Of a stretch of 60,545 nt of DNA, positions 8,629-17,200 are shown piece after piece. Under the pieces are notes generated by a model. That model ran no database searches. It saw only the letters and a list, made by a program, of their open reading frames with translations, and had not been told where the DNA came from. Origin of the DNA: a bacterium BMS3Abin11 (lineage in GTDB: Bacteria > Pseudomonadota > Gammaproteobacteria > BMS3Bbin11); assembly GCA_002897635.1 (NCBI GenBank), contig BDTD01000032.1:1-60545 (forward strand), read 5' to 3'. Position 1 is the stretch's first letter. The number at the start of each line of letters is the position of its first letter. The translations under genes and the position numbers were made by a program.

Positions 8629-9413
8629 TGCAACTCTCAGGCGTCCGCTTTTTACTGATTGACGGCCCAAATCTTATCCGCCGCATCCATGCTGCCATTC
8701 CCGCCGATAATCAAAACCAGATCATCGAACAGACCATCACATCATCACTGCAATCTCTTTCCCGTGCTCTAAAACAACATGCGCCTACGCATACTTTATG
8801 TGCCTTCGAATGTGACGGCCCGACATGGCGACATGAGCTCTTTCCTGACTACAAAAAAGATCGCCCTGTTATGCCAGAGGAACTGGTTGAGATTTTTTCC
8901 CGGCTTAAACAGGAGATTCAGCATAACGGTGTTTTCACATTGAATATTGCTGGCATGGAAGCCGATGATATCATCGCTAGCGCCGCGGTAAAGGCCTCCG
9001 CACAAGGTGCAAAAGTCACAATATTATCGACTGATACGGGGCAGGCACAATTATTACGACCAGGAATCAGGCAATATAATCATTTCAAACAGGAACCGAT
9101 CACCGCAGAAACCATCCAGCAGCGTTTTACGGTTAAAACCACGCAGTTGAACGATTATCTGGCGATGGTCGGTGATAAATCGCATTCTTTACCGGGTGTA
9201 CCCGGTATTGGAGCAAAAAACGCTGCACGGCTGCTTGGTTCCTATTCAGATCTGGAGGAGATACTCGATGCTGCAGATGAAATAGGTGGCCGTACCGGTA
9301 AGTCATTAACAGAATATCGCGAGACGGCACGACTGATCAAAAACCTGCTGGCACTGCGAACTGATATCAGTTTGGGTCACACATTCCGCTCCTTTCGTTA
9401 TACCGGCCAGTAA
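8628..9413 (+). CDS. 5'-3' exonuclease / flap endonuclease, Xni-type
   Basis: A 261-residue protein with the PIN-like 5' nuclease fold: LIDGPNLIRR near the start supplies the first acidic residue, EADDIIAS near residue 112 supplies further metal ligands, and GVPGIGAKNAARLLG near 190 is the helix-three-turn-helix DNA-binding motif. The size and lack of a polymerase domain fit the Xni/ExoIX group or the free-standing 5' nuclease of PolI type. It starts with GTG at 8628, sharing one base with the radical SAM stop codon (TAGTG), so translation is coupled. Why a DNA repair nuclease sits behind this cluster is unclear; it may just be operon drift. Confidence 0.85.
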   Translation: MQLSGVRFLLIDGPNLIRRIHAAIPADNQNQIIEQTITSSLQSLSRALKQHAPTHTLCAFECDGPTWRHELFPDYKKDRPVMPEELVEIFSRLKQEIQHNGVFTLNIAGMEADDIIASAAVKASAQGAKVTILSTDTGQAQLLRPGIRQYNHFKQEPITAETIQQRFTVKTTQLNDYLAMVGDKSHSLPGVPGIGAKNAARLLGSYSDLEEILDAADEIGGRTGKSLTEYRETARLIKNLLALRTDISLGHTFRSFRYTGQ

Positions 9414-9488
9414 CCCGCCCATGAGCTGATTTGACAGCGGGAATCACAATACATATATTTTCGAAAAATAAAGGAAACCAGTCTCCGA

Positions 9489-9854
9489 ATGGGCATCAAT
9501 TACAACACAGAAAATAAGAAAAATTTTTTCTTTGTCAAAAGCCACGGTAAGGGCGATGGTCTGGATGAAGTCAGTAGCTATGCACGCGAAATAGCTGAGC
9601 TTTGCAAAAAACAGGGCCACTGCAATAGGCTGATAGATGAAACAGATCGTCAGTATGTCATGGGTGAAGTGCTTGATCTGTACAAACTGGCGAATTTCTT
9701 CAAAACTCTGGATCTATCCAGCTTTCATATAGCCATTATCTGCCCACCTAAGTATATTGAGCATATCCGTTTTCTTGAAACGACGGCCAATAATCGTGGG
9801 ATGAACATAAAATTTTTCCTTGAATCTAGCAGTGCTGAGCATTGGCTACTGTAG
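9489..9854 (+). CDS. STAS/SpoIIAA-like small protein
   Basis: A 121-residue soluble protein. The pattern of alternating beta strands and helices, with a central RLIDETDRQY segment, IAIICPP and a terminal AEHWLL, resembles the SpoIIAA-like (STAS/SEC14-type) family of small proteins of unknown function. No catalytic motif is seen. It overlaps the following Nudix gene by 13 bp. Assignment is by pattern only. Confidence 0.5.
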   Translation: MGINYNTENKKNFFFVKSHGKGDGLDEVSSYAREIAELCKKQGHCNRLIDETDRQYVMGEVLDLYKLANFFKTLDLSSFHIAIICPPKYIEHIRFLETTANNRGMNIKFFLESSSAEHWLL

Positions 9855-10801
9855 CGAAGAACCCATTTAGCAGGCATATAAACGTTGCCGTTGCCGTCAT
9901 CAAACGTGAAGATGGCAAGGTACTGTTCGCTGAAAGACCTGCGGGAAAGGCCTGTGCAGGAGAATGGGAATTTCCCGGTGGAAAAATCGAAGCAGGTGAA
10001 TCGGCCCGACAGGCACTGGATAGAGAAATCAGGGAAGAATTGGCGATCAGTATCACAGAGGCCAGGCCCTGGATCACCCTGTCCCACAGCTACCCGCATG
10101 CATCAGTGTTACTGCGCTTCTTCATTGTCAGTGGCTGGACAGGCCACGAGCACGGTGAAGAGGGTCAGAGACTTTCATGGCAGAATCTTTCAGAGCTAAC
10201 AATATCTCCCCTGCTGGCGGCTAACGGGCCTGTCATTCGTGCCTTGCTGCTGCCCGATACCTATGCCATATCCTGTGCAGGCGAAATCGGTGAAGAAGAA
10301 TTTCTGCGGCGCTTGCCTGTAGCAATAGGAAATGGACTGCAACTTCTTCAGATAAGAGAAAAATCTCTGAGCAAGTCTCAATTGCGACGCCTGATCGATC
10401 AGATGCTGCCCATCACAATGTCAGCTGGAGTAAGAATTCTAATCAACTCCTCTATGCCTGCCGAACAGCAAAAACGATTTTCCGGCTTACACCTGACCAG
10501 TAAACATTTGATGCAACTGGATCATCGCCCTGATTTCAAACTCGTCGCTGCCTCCTGTCACAACCGCCAGGAACTGGAATACGCCATTAAACTCAGACTG
10601 GATTTCGTAGTACTATCACCGGTATTAAAAACAGCATCACACCCCGAAGCAATACCCATGGGAATTAGCGGCATGAGTAAAATCATTGCTGAATGCCCGA
10701 TTCCAGTGTACGCCCTGGGTGGTATGACACACGATCAGCTGACAGAGATACAATCGCATGGCGCGCATGGTATCGCCATGATGAGAAACGTCTGGAAATA
10801 A
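9842..10801 (+). CDS. Nudix hydrolase fused to a thiamine-phosphate-synthase-like domain
   Basis: A 319-residue two-domain protein. Residues 12-130 are a MutT-type Nudix domain with the complete Nudix box at about 46-68 (GGKIEAGES...REIREEL). Residues about 140-319 resemble TMP synthase (ThiE), with LQIREKSL, GLHLTS and the phosphate-binding YALGGM segment. This fused architecture is known in gammaproteobacteria. MutT removes oxidised dGTP from the nucleotide pool; the second domain's role in the fusion is not settled. The frame begins with TTG at 9842 inside the upstream gene; no ATG or GTG lies close to the domain start. Confidence 0.85.
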   Translation: MATVAKNPFSRHINVAVAVIKREDGKVLFAERPAGKACAGEWEFPGGKIEAGESARQALDREIREELAISITEARPWITLSHSYPHASVLLRFFIVSGWTGHEHGEEGQRLSWQNLSELTISPLLAANGPVIRALLLPDTYAISCAGEIGEEEFLRRLPVAIGNGLQLLQIREKSLSKSQLRRLIDQMLPITMSAGVRILINSSMPAEQQKRFSGLHLTSKHLMQLDHRPDFKLVAASCHNRQELEYAIKLRLDFVVLSPVLKTASHPEAIPMGISGMSKIIAECPIPVYALGGMTHDQLTEIQSHGAHGIAMMRNVWK

Positions 10802-10837
10802 TTATCCACTACTAAGAAAAATGAAGGGCAATAATAT

Positions 10838-10909
10838 GTAGGTTCGAATTCATTCGCACAATAATATTTCAGCAGGCTCAAAACCATGTTCGAATGAATT
10901 CGAACCTAC
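10838..10909. repeat. REP-like palindromic repeat (GTAGGTTCGAATTCATTCG family)
   Basis: GTAGGTTCGAATTCATTCG at 10838-10856 recurs as its reverse complement at 10891-10909, separated by about 34 bases. The same unit occurs three times near 47.73-47.84 kb. This looks like a dispersed intergenic palindromic element; it lies downstream of the Nudix gene. Confidence 0.7.
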
Positions 10910-10942
10910 AGACAGAATTTTTACAACTTGCTGTAGTGAAAT

Positions 10943-11109
10943 TTAAGGAACCTCTGATTAATTCTGGACGAAGTAGATTGCGATCTAAAATATTCAGGTT
11001 TGAGGCGTAAATTGCACGTAATAGCTAGCTATTGCGAAGATTTACAACGAAAAAACTGGATATTTTAGGCGTAAGATACGAGTTCATGAATTGATCAGAG
11101 GCTCCTTAA
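10943..11109. mobile_element. MITE-like palindromic element, copy 1
   Basis: A 167-bp element nearly identical to 15574-15740. Ends are TTAAGGAACCTCTGATTAATTC and its inverted counterpart (two mismatches here). The interior is itself an imperfect palindrome around AATAGCTAGCTATT at 11020-11033. It encodes nothing. It lies between the Nudix gene and tpm. Confidence 0.85.
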
Positions 11110-11169
11110 ATACCCTGGCGATTGAATTCGCCATAAACATGGGCATAAACACAAAACACAGGAGTATCT

Positions 11170-11832
11170 ATGCAATCCGATTTCTGGCATCGACGCTGGC
11201 AAGCCGGAAAAATCGGCTTCCACAAACACGAATACAACCCCCAGATGATGCGTTTTATAGATCTGCTGGGCATTGAGCAAGGAGACCATATTCTTGTCCC
11301 CCTGTGCGGCAAATCTCTCGACATGATCTGGTTACGTGAACAGAACTTCCGCGTAACCGGCATAGAGATTAGCCAACTTGCCGTAGACGGGTTCTTTGCC
11401 GAAAATAATATGGAACATGTCATCAGCAAACATGAGTGGGGGCTGATGTACCAGGCGGATGGCATAAACATCTTCTGCGCAGACTTCTTCGACATACACT
11501 CAGCTGACCTGCCACAAATTGATGCAGTGTATGACCGCGCATCCTTAATTGCCCTGCCGCAAGACATGCGGCCCGACTATGTAGCGCACCTGGCGACGCT
11601 GATGCCGGACACCACGCGCTCGTTATTAATCACACTTGACTACCCGCAGCAGGAAATGGATGGGCCACCTTTTTCTGTCAGTGAGGCTGACGTTAGGCAG
11701 TTATTCGGGCAGCAGTTCATCATTGAACCAATAATCGCTGAAGACTGCCTGGCCAATGAACCTCGGTTCCTGGCAAAAGGACTTAGCCGGCTTGATGAGC
11801 GGGTTTTTCTGCTGATCAGAAACATTCCCTGA
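11170..11832 (+). CDS. tpm: thiopurine S-methyltransferase
   Basis: A 220-residue SAM-dependent methyltransferase. The start MQSDFWHRRWQAGKIGFH is the diagnostic N-terminus of bacterial Tpm, and VPLCGKSLDMIWL (about residues 43-55) is the SAM-binding motif I region. Bacterial Tpm methylates thiopurines and has been linked to selenium and tellurium oxyanion methylation. Length matches the family. It is monocistronic, with MITE copy 1 directly upstream, which may influence its promoter. Confidence 0.92.
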   Translation: MQSDFWHRRWQAGKIGFHKHEYNPQMMRFIDLLGIEQGDHILVPLCGKSLDMIWLREQNFRVTGIEISQLAVDGFFAENNMEHVISKHEWGLMYQADGINIFCADFFDIHSADLPQIDAVYDRASLIALPQDMRPDYVAHLATLMPDTTRSLLITLDYPQQEMDGPPFSVSEADVRQLFGQQFIIEPIIAEDCLANEPRFLAKGLSRLDERVFLLIRNIP

Positions 11833-11896
11833 ACCCACTTGTACCATACTAAAAATAAGTGAATTTTCAGTCAGGGAAATAATCGGTCTACTTTGA

Positions 11897-11998
11897 GAAA
11901 GCTACTCCGATGCGGAGGATGTTATTACTAAGGATGTTTATCGTGTGCGTGATGAGTTTATTGCGGAAGATATAAACAAGTTACGAACTGAAGTTTGA
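11897..11998 (+). pseudogene. possible C-terminal remnant of a lost gene
   Basis: A frame of 33 codons reads ESYSDAEDVITKDVYRVRDE and continues to a TGA at 11996-11998. The composition looks like real protein but a stop (11894-11896) precedes it directly and there is no start or ribosome site. It may be the decayed tail of a gene; I do not recognise the family. Confidence 0.25.
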
Positions 11999-12018
11999 AG
12001 TTATATGACTCCCTGCTC

Positions 12019-14205
12019 CTACAACCGCTCTATAACCGGCAGGCTTATCACATCACCCGGCTGTAACTGTGTGGTAAATAACTTTGGATTGTAGCGTTTC
12101 AGCAGCCACAGCGGAACGCGTTGCTTAATAGAAATACTCCACGCGCTGTCGCCAAAGCGTATCTTGTATGTTTCAACACTCGAGATCTTAAATCGCGATC
12201 TAAATTCATCCTGCAGTTCACGGTGATAATCCAGACGTTGCTGGTTAAATTTTTCCCGCTGTGCAGTGCTTTTAACCGGCAAAAATATTACCTTGCCTAT
12301 ACGGACTTTACGTGATTTCTTTATGTTATTCTTTTTCCGGATACGGCTGGTATATCTTATGCCCATCCAGTTGGCAAAAAGGCCCAGTGACTCATCCGGT
12401 TCAACGACAATAGAGTAGCGGGTTTTACCGGCTTTCTTAGACAGCTGGATTAACAGGTCATCACCCACACCAAAGATTGATTCAGGGACATTGGGGATTG
12501 ACTTGATCACCGGTTCCGGTCTATGTGGGATGGGACTGACTGCAACCGCAGCCAGCTGCTTATTTTCTATTTGCTTTTCTGGCTCTATACGGATTTTATT
12601 TTTAGCAAGCACCACTTTAACCGGCTGCTTTTCAGCCTTTTTTACAGTCTTCTTTGCCGGCTTGCGGGCCTTCTTTTTAGCCACTTTTGTTGGCATACCA
12701 GGAATGATAATAATCTGTCCCGCACGTATAAAGGCGCGACGACCCAGGTTATTCAACAGAATAAGTTCACGACAGGAAACTGACTCCTTTCTCGCAATAC
12801 CGCAGGCCGTATCTCCCCGCCGTACCCGGTAGGAGTACTCTGCATATTTTGGTTCTTCCGCCCTCATACTGTTCAATTTTGCCACCTGTTCACTGCGTCC
12901 ATCGGTAGATTTTGGCAACTTGAGTTTGTAACCCCTGGGTACAAATCGCCGGCCTGACCACACCAGACGCATCAATGAGGTATTATATTTTCTCAGTGTA
13001 CTCTCTGAAACTGAAAAAACAGTCATCAGCCGATCTGTTGAAACCGCTGTTTTGATCGTTACGACATCCATTGCTAATGGCTGCCCTATCTTGTGATCGG
13101 GATAGTATTTGTCCACGTTCTGAGCGACATGCCGCGCAGCAAGAAAGCTGGCATAAAAATTCTTTACCGCTGTCTGAAACCCACGGGCTTTATATTTGTT
13201 CAGCACGTCCATGTAATCCACGCCAACCTTATCCATGGCCCGTAGCATCCCTGCAGCGCCATAATTGTAGGAGGTGATGACATAGGGATACAGGCTGTAT
13301 TTTTTCGAAGACTTAATACTGCGCGCCTTGTCCCCCAACTTCTTCCGGCTGTTGAGAAAATAACGTGTTGCAGCACCAGAGGCGAGTACTGGATCGAGTC
13401 GCTCATCAACGGTAGAAGAAATCTTCAAACCCAATATGCGTGCCGTGCGCGGCATAATCTGCCACATACCAGCCGCCCCAACCCGGGAGTAGGCTGTCGG
13501 TCGGTAAGAGGACTCAACAAAAGGCAGGTACTGGATATCTGTTGGCAGGCCCGCCTGCTTCAGGGTTTTAACAACCATTGGCCCATATTTATCGTGCCGC
13601 TCAAGAGCCTCATGAAACTGGTCAGCCACCCCTCCCTGGCATCTTATTCGCTTTGCGGCCTTACGAATCTCTGACGGTTTATCATTTTTGAGCAACTCAG
13701 CCAGGTGCTTTTTCTCGCCGCTGAATGTCGTTATGCCTTTGGCGCGTTTATCCGCAATCTCTAAAATCTGTTTTCGTAACTTGCTTTTTGCATTCTTGAT
13801 TGAGTGTGGTTCGTGTCGGCGTGAACATTGAGCGCTGGTCTTGATTACCTTGTAAACACGATCTGGATTACGCGAATCATGCAGCACGATGGTGTCATCA
13901 TCGTATTGTGTAAACACATCAATCCAGAAAGAGACCCGTTGTTTGAGTTCGTCAGGACAGGGAAATATTTTATCGCATTGTAAATCATGCTGACCCAACA
14001 GGTGATCAGCACTCGCTGCCTGGGGGAAAACCCACAGCACGAATAAAGCAGGTACTAAAAACCTACCGTATTCACTAAGAAAAATAAAGAAACGGCGTGA
14101 AAGACAACGAAGTCTGGTGCAAAATAGGCTATGTGACGGGAGCATTTTCCGATTATTATTATCATTGCTACATGGGCGAGGTAGAGTCCGTACTATACTC
14201 GACAA
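12019..14205 (-). CDS. membrane-bound lytic murein transglycosylase with LysM domains (MltD-type)
   Basis: A 728-residue protein with an N-terminal hydrophobic segment ending in PQAASA, a probable signal peptide. The SLT catalytic domain lies around residues 210-340, with FVESSYRPTAYS supplying the catalytic glutamate and GAAGMWQIMPRTARILGL as the typical SLT motif. LysM-like segments follow (for example YRVRRGDTACGIARKE near 465 and YKIRFGDSAWSIS near 690), separated by a lysine-rich linker. It should cleave peptidoglycan in the periplasm. The true start may be the ATG near 14145 (MLPSHSLF) rather than 14205. It is divergent from yajQ. Confidence 0.88.
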   Translation of the reverse strand: MSSIVRTLPRPCSNDNNNRKMLPSHSLFCTRLRCLSRRFFIFLSEYGRFLVPALFVLWVFPQAASADHLLGQHDLQCDKIFPCPDELKQRVSFWIDVFTQYDDDTIVLHDSRNPDRVYKVIKTSAQCSRRHEPHSIKNAKSKLRKQILEIADKRAKGITTFSGEKKHLAELLKNDKPSEIRKAAKRIRCQGGVADQFHEALERHDKYGPMVVKTLKQAGLPTDIQYLPFVESSYRPTAYSRVGAAGMWQIMPRTARILGLKISSTVDERLDPVLASGAATRYFLNSRKKLGDKARSIKSSKKYSLYPYVITSYNYGAAGMLRAMDKVGVDYMDVLNKYKARGFQTAVKNFYASFLAARHVAQNVDKYYPDHKIGQPLAMDVVTIKTAVSTDRLMTVFSVSESTLRKYNTSLMRLVWSGRRFVPRGYKLKLPKSTDGRSEQVAKLNSMRAEEPKYAEYSYRVRRGDTACGIARKESVSCRELILLNNLGRRAFIRAGQIIIIPGMPTKVAKKKARKPAKKTVKKAEKQPVKVVLAKNKIRIEPEKQIENKQLAAVAVSPIPHRPEPVIKSIPNVPESIFGVGDDLLIQLSKKAGKTRYSIVVEPDESLGLFANWMGIRYTSRIRKKNNIKKSRKVRIGKVIFLPVKSTAQREKFNQQRLDYHRELQDEFRSRFKISSVETYKIRFGDSAWSISIKQRVPLWLLKRYNPKLFTTQLQPGDVISLPVIERL

Positions 14206-14319
14206 CCCCAGTATTGAAAAGGTAAAGATCCTCTAAAACACCTACATTTCGTGAAGAAGAACACCTTGATAAATGCTATGATTACATGCACTTATAACAT
14301 AACCGTTAATGGAGGAGAG

Positions 14320-14802
14320 ATGCCAACTTTCGATATTGTTTCCGAATATGACTCACACGAAGCATCAAATGCCGTCGATCAGGCCAACCGTGAAATTGGC
14401 ACCCGCTTCGATTTTCGTGGCAGCAATGCAAGTTTTACGCTGGAGGATCAAACCATCACGCTGGAATCTGATAATGATTTCCAGTTGCAGCAGATGATTG
14501 ATATCCTTAACAATAAACTAGTTAAACGCGGTATTGATATCGCCTGTCTTGAAATTGGTGAGGCCGAATTGCGGGGGCAACGGGCAAAACAGAGCATTAT
14601 CCTGAAGGAAGGAATTGACCAGCCGACAGCAAAAAAGATCGTAAAGATGGTGAAAGATAAAAAGATGAAAGTACAGGCGGCCATACAGGGTGAGAAAGTT
14701 CGTATTACAGGCAAAAAACGCGATGATCTGCAGACAGTTATGGCCATGCTAAGAGAAGAAAAGCTGAACGTGCCGCTGCAGTTCAACAATTTCCGGGACT
14801 AA
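14320..14802 (+). CDS. YajQ family cyclic-nucleotide-binding protein
   Basis: A 160-residue protein starting MPTFDIVSEYDSHEASNA, the canonical YajQ N-terminus. GGAGGAGAG lies just upstream, which decides this start over a frame opening at 14251. Known relatives bind nucleotides, and a Xanthomonas homologue binds cyclic di-GMP. Length matches the family. A small membrane-protein gene follows 28 bp downstream. Confidence 0.93.
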   Translation: MPTFDIVSEYDSHEASNAVDQANREIGTRFDFRGSNASFTLEDQTITLESDNDFQLQQMIDILNNKLVKRGIDIACLEIGEAELRGQRAKQSIILKEGIDQPTAKKIVKMVKDKKMKVQAAIQGEKVRITGKKRDDLQTVMAMLREEKLNVPLQFNNFRD

Positions 14803-14830
14803 GCACATCAGCCCTCTGTCAAAAGTCAGG

Positions 14831-15466
14831 TTGTTGGCGAAAAAGGCTGATAGCAACGCTCGTTTTCTAGCCACATTACTGACAGTAACGCTGATCGTTT
14901 TACTTTGGTCAAACATCGCCCCGAAAGACCGTACGACCTGGTTTATGGAAATCGTGCCGGTACTGATCGCGCTACCCATACTGACATATACCTGGCAAAG
15001 TTTCCCTCTAACTCGTCTATTATATCTTTTGATATTTATTCACGGACTAATCCTGATGGTTGGGGGCCACTATACCTACGCCGAAGTCCCTGTGGGTTCC
15101 TGGTTTCAGGAAGTCTTCGACTTACAACGCAATAATTATGACCGTCTCGGGCATTTTGCGCAGGGCTTTGTGCCTGCCATCCTCGCACGAGAAATATTGC
15201 TCAGAAAAACAACCCTGTTACCAGGTAAAATGCTCTTTTTCATTGTTGTCTCAATCAGCCTGGCCATCAGCGCTTTCTACGAACTGATCGAATGGTGGGC
15301 CGCTCTATTATACGGTGGCAAAGCCGATGCCTTTCTTTCCACACAGGGTGATATCTGGGATACACAGTGGGATATGTTTTTAGCATTGATCGGCGCCATC
15401 ACCGCACAACTGTCTCTTACCAGGCTTCATGACAGGCAGTTAGAAAATCTCGACAGCAAGCGATAG
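14831..15466 (+). CDS. DUF2238 (YjdF-like) inner-membrane protein
   Basis: A 211-residue protein with about six membrane spans. The conserved DUF2238 block is present: YTYAEVPVG..WFQEVFDL, RNNYDRLGHFAQGFVPA and FYELIEWW, followed by QGDIWDTQWDM. The conserved acidic and histidine residues suggest a membrane-embedded site, but no function is known. The start appears to be TTG at 14831 (or the adjacent TTG). Confidence 0.8.
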   Translation: MLAKKADSNARFLATLLTVTLIVLLWSNIAPKDRTTWFMEIVPVLIALPILTYTWQSFPLTRLLYLLIFIHGLILMVGGHYTYAEVPVGSWFQEVFDLQRNNYDRLGHFAQGFVPAILAREILLRKTTLLPGKMLFFIVVSISLAISAFYELIEWWAALLYGGKADAFLSTQGDIWDTQWDMFLALIGAITAQLSLTRLHDRQLENLDSKR

Positions 15467-15520
15467 AAATACGTGTTACGGGAAACCGTAAACCGTAAAA
15501 GATTAAAAGTAAAAGGGGAA
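15467..15520. repeat. partial TTTACG-type intergenic repeat
   Basis: Contains CCGTAAACCGTAAAAG and a short TTACGG/CCGTAA hairpin. The same motif family occurs in fuller form at 17151-17193 and 43481-43524. It follows the DUF2238 gene and may end its transcript. Confidence 0.4.
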
Positions 15521-15573
15521 AGGATCTTAACCAACAATAAAAATATAATATTTTTATCTTTTGTCCTTTATCT

Positions 15574-15740
15574 TTAAGGAACCTCTGATTAATTCTGGAC
15601 GAAGTAGATTGCGATCTAAAATATTCAGGTTTGAGGCGTAAATCGCACGTAATAGCTAGCTATTGCGAAGGTTTGCAACGAAAAAACTGGATATTTTAGG
15701 CGTAAGATACGAGTTCATGAATTGATCAGAGGTTCCTTAA
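15574..15740. mobile_element. MITE-like palindromic element, copy 2
   Basis: A 167-bp element matching 10943-11109 almost base for base. Terminal inverted repeats are TTAAGGAACCTCTGATTAATTC and GAATTGATCAGAGGTTCCTTAA (one mismatch). The centre AATAGCTAGCTATT lies at 15651-15664. It ends 33 bp before the SDR start codon and so sits in that gene's promoter or leader. Confidence 0.88.
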
Positions 15741-15772
15741 CCTTTAACCTAATCTTCTCTTCAGGAAAATAC

Positions 15773-16453
15773 ATGAACGTCCTAATAACAGGCACCGGCC
15801 GTGGTATCGGACTTGGCTTCGTCGAATACTATCTTATGCACGATCATACAGTGTATGCCTGTTACCGTACTGAATCGCTGAAGCTGGCCACTCTGGCCGG
15901 CCGATATAATGACCTGAATCTCCTGCAATGGGATGTTACCGGCCCGGTATCGGATTCATTGCTGCAGTCACTACCCAACCACATTGATTTGATTATCAAT
16001 AACGCCGGCATCTACGGCCCGAAAAAAGATAGTCAGTCGCTGCTGAAAATAACACCTGAAGCAATGCATGAGGTCTACGATGTAGATTGTGTCGCCCCTC
16101 TCGGTGTGGTTCAGACCTTGCAGGAAAAGCTCAGCAGGCCGGGTGGAATCATTGCCAATATTAGCTCAAAAATGGGCTCTTCGGGGGACAATACAAGTGG
16201 CGGTACCTATGCCTATCGGGCGGCCAGGGCAGCACTGGTCATTATCTCAAAATCAATGGCGGTGGACCTGCAGCCGGAGGGGATCAGTGTCATCACTTTA
16301 CACCCCGGCTGGGTACGCACCGAGATGACTGGTTTTACCGGCCTGATCGATGTTTCCGAATCCGTTGCTGGCATGGCAAGCATTATTGAAAACATTGATA
16401 ATTATGAGCCAGGAGCGTTTGTGGCCTTTGATGGTCAAATAGTACCTTATTGA
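15773..16453 (+). CDS. short-chain dehydrogenase/reductase, C-factor-like
   Basis: A 226-residue Rossmann protein. TGTGRGIG near residues 7-14 is the NAD(P)-binding glycine motif and NNAG at about residue 75 is the second SDR motif. The catalytic Ser-Tyr-Lys pattern is altered: the expected YxxxK reads Y148-R-A-A-R152, with AGG at 16226-16228. The ATG at 15773 has AGGA upstream; a longer frame opening at 15722 begins inside the MITE and is an artefact. The PAP2 gene follows after 3 bp. Substrate unknown. Confidence 0.82.
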   Translation: MNVLITGTGRGIGLGFVEYYLMHDHTVYACYRTESLKLATLAGRYNDLNLLQWDVTGPVSDSLLQSLPNHIDLIINNAGIYGPKKDSQSLLKITPEAMHEVYDVDCVAPLGVVQTLQEKLSRPGGIIANISSKMGSSGDNTSGGTYAYRAARAALVIISKSMAVDLQPEGISVITLHPGWVRTEMTGFTGLIDVSESVAGMASIIENIDNYEPGAFVAFDGQIVPY

Positions 16454-16456
16454 AAC

Positions 16457-17149
16457 ATGAAAAAACTAAAAGACGTTCTGGCGAAAAAAAGTCTGCTCGA
16501 ATACTCAACCGAGATTAGCATCATACTGGCATCGCTAGGACTGCTAGCTTTTTTTAAACTGACCGAGAAAGTTATTGAAGGTGATACCTCGGGATTCGAT
16601 CAACGCGTGCTGCTCTGGTTTCATAACTCAGCCGGTTTATCGGAGCCGATTGGACCTGCATGGCTTGAAGTAGTGATGCGAGACATAACAGCACTTGGTG
16701 GACTGCTGGTTCTGGGCTTGCTGACAGTCGCAGCCTGCGGTTATTTATGGTTAAGCCAGCGACATAAGCTGGCTCTATTTGTGGCCCTGTCAATTCCTGC
16801 AGGCTCATTGCTAAATAGTCTTTTAAAAGGTTTCATCGAACGCCCTCGCCCTGACATAGTGCCTCATGCAACAGGTGCTGCATTGAGTAGTTTCCCGAGC
16901 GGTCATGCGATGATGTCAGCCGTAGTTTTTCTAATCCTTGGCGCCTTGCTGTCCCTTTCCACCGATGACAAGCGGATAAAAATCTACATTCTGTGCTGGT
17001 CAGTGTTACTAACTATACTGGTAGGCATCAGCAGACTGTATCTTGGTGTCCACTGGCCAACTGACGTCATCGCAGGCTGGATTATCGGGGCAACCTGGGC
17101 GTTGATATCCCTGCTGATTTATCATCGATTCATCCGAACAACTGAATGA
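16457..17149 (+). CDS. PAP2-family phosphatase
   Basis: A 230-residue membrane protein with about six spans and the three-part PAP2 active site: KGFIERPRP, SFPSGHAM and SRLYLGVHWPTDV. These supply the conserved Lys, Arg, Ser, His, Arg, His and Asp. Such enzymes dephosphorylate phosphatidic acid, phosphatidylglycerophosphate or undecaprenyl pyrophosphate at the inner membrane. It follows the SDR gene by 3 bp. Confidence 0.88.
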   Translation: MKKLKDVLAKKSLLEYSTEISIILASLGLLAFFKLTEKVIEGDTSGFDQRVLLWFHNSAGLSEPIGPAWLEVVMRDITALGGLLVLGLLTVAACGYLWLSQRHKLALFVALSIPAGSLLNSLLKGFIERPRPDIVPHATGAALSSFPSGHAMMSAVVFLILGALLSLSTDDKRIKIYILCWSVLLTILVGISRLYLGVHWPTDVIAGWIIGATWALISLLIYHRFIRTTE

Positions 17150-17150
17150 T

Positions 17151-17193
17151 GGTTTACGGTTTACGTAAAACCTAACACGTAAACCGTAAAACT
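17151..17193. terminator. bidirectional terminator made of a TTTACG-type inverted repeat
   Basis: GGTTTACGGTTTACGT (17151-17166) pairs with ACGTAAACCGTAAAAC (17178-17193) with one mismatch, followed by TTTTATTA. It sits exactly between the convergent PAP2 and rhlE-like genes. A related repeat lies between another convergent pair at 43481-43524. Confidence 0.6.
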
Positions 17194-17200
17194 TTTATTA

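Noticed and set aside
15722-15772. Longer N-terminus of the SDR protein
   Set aside because: The extra codons begin in the MITE terminal repeat; a good ribosome site lies before the ATG at 15773.
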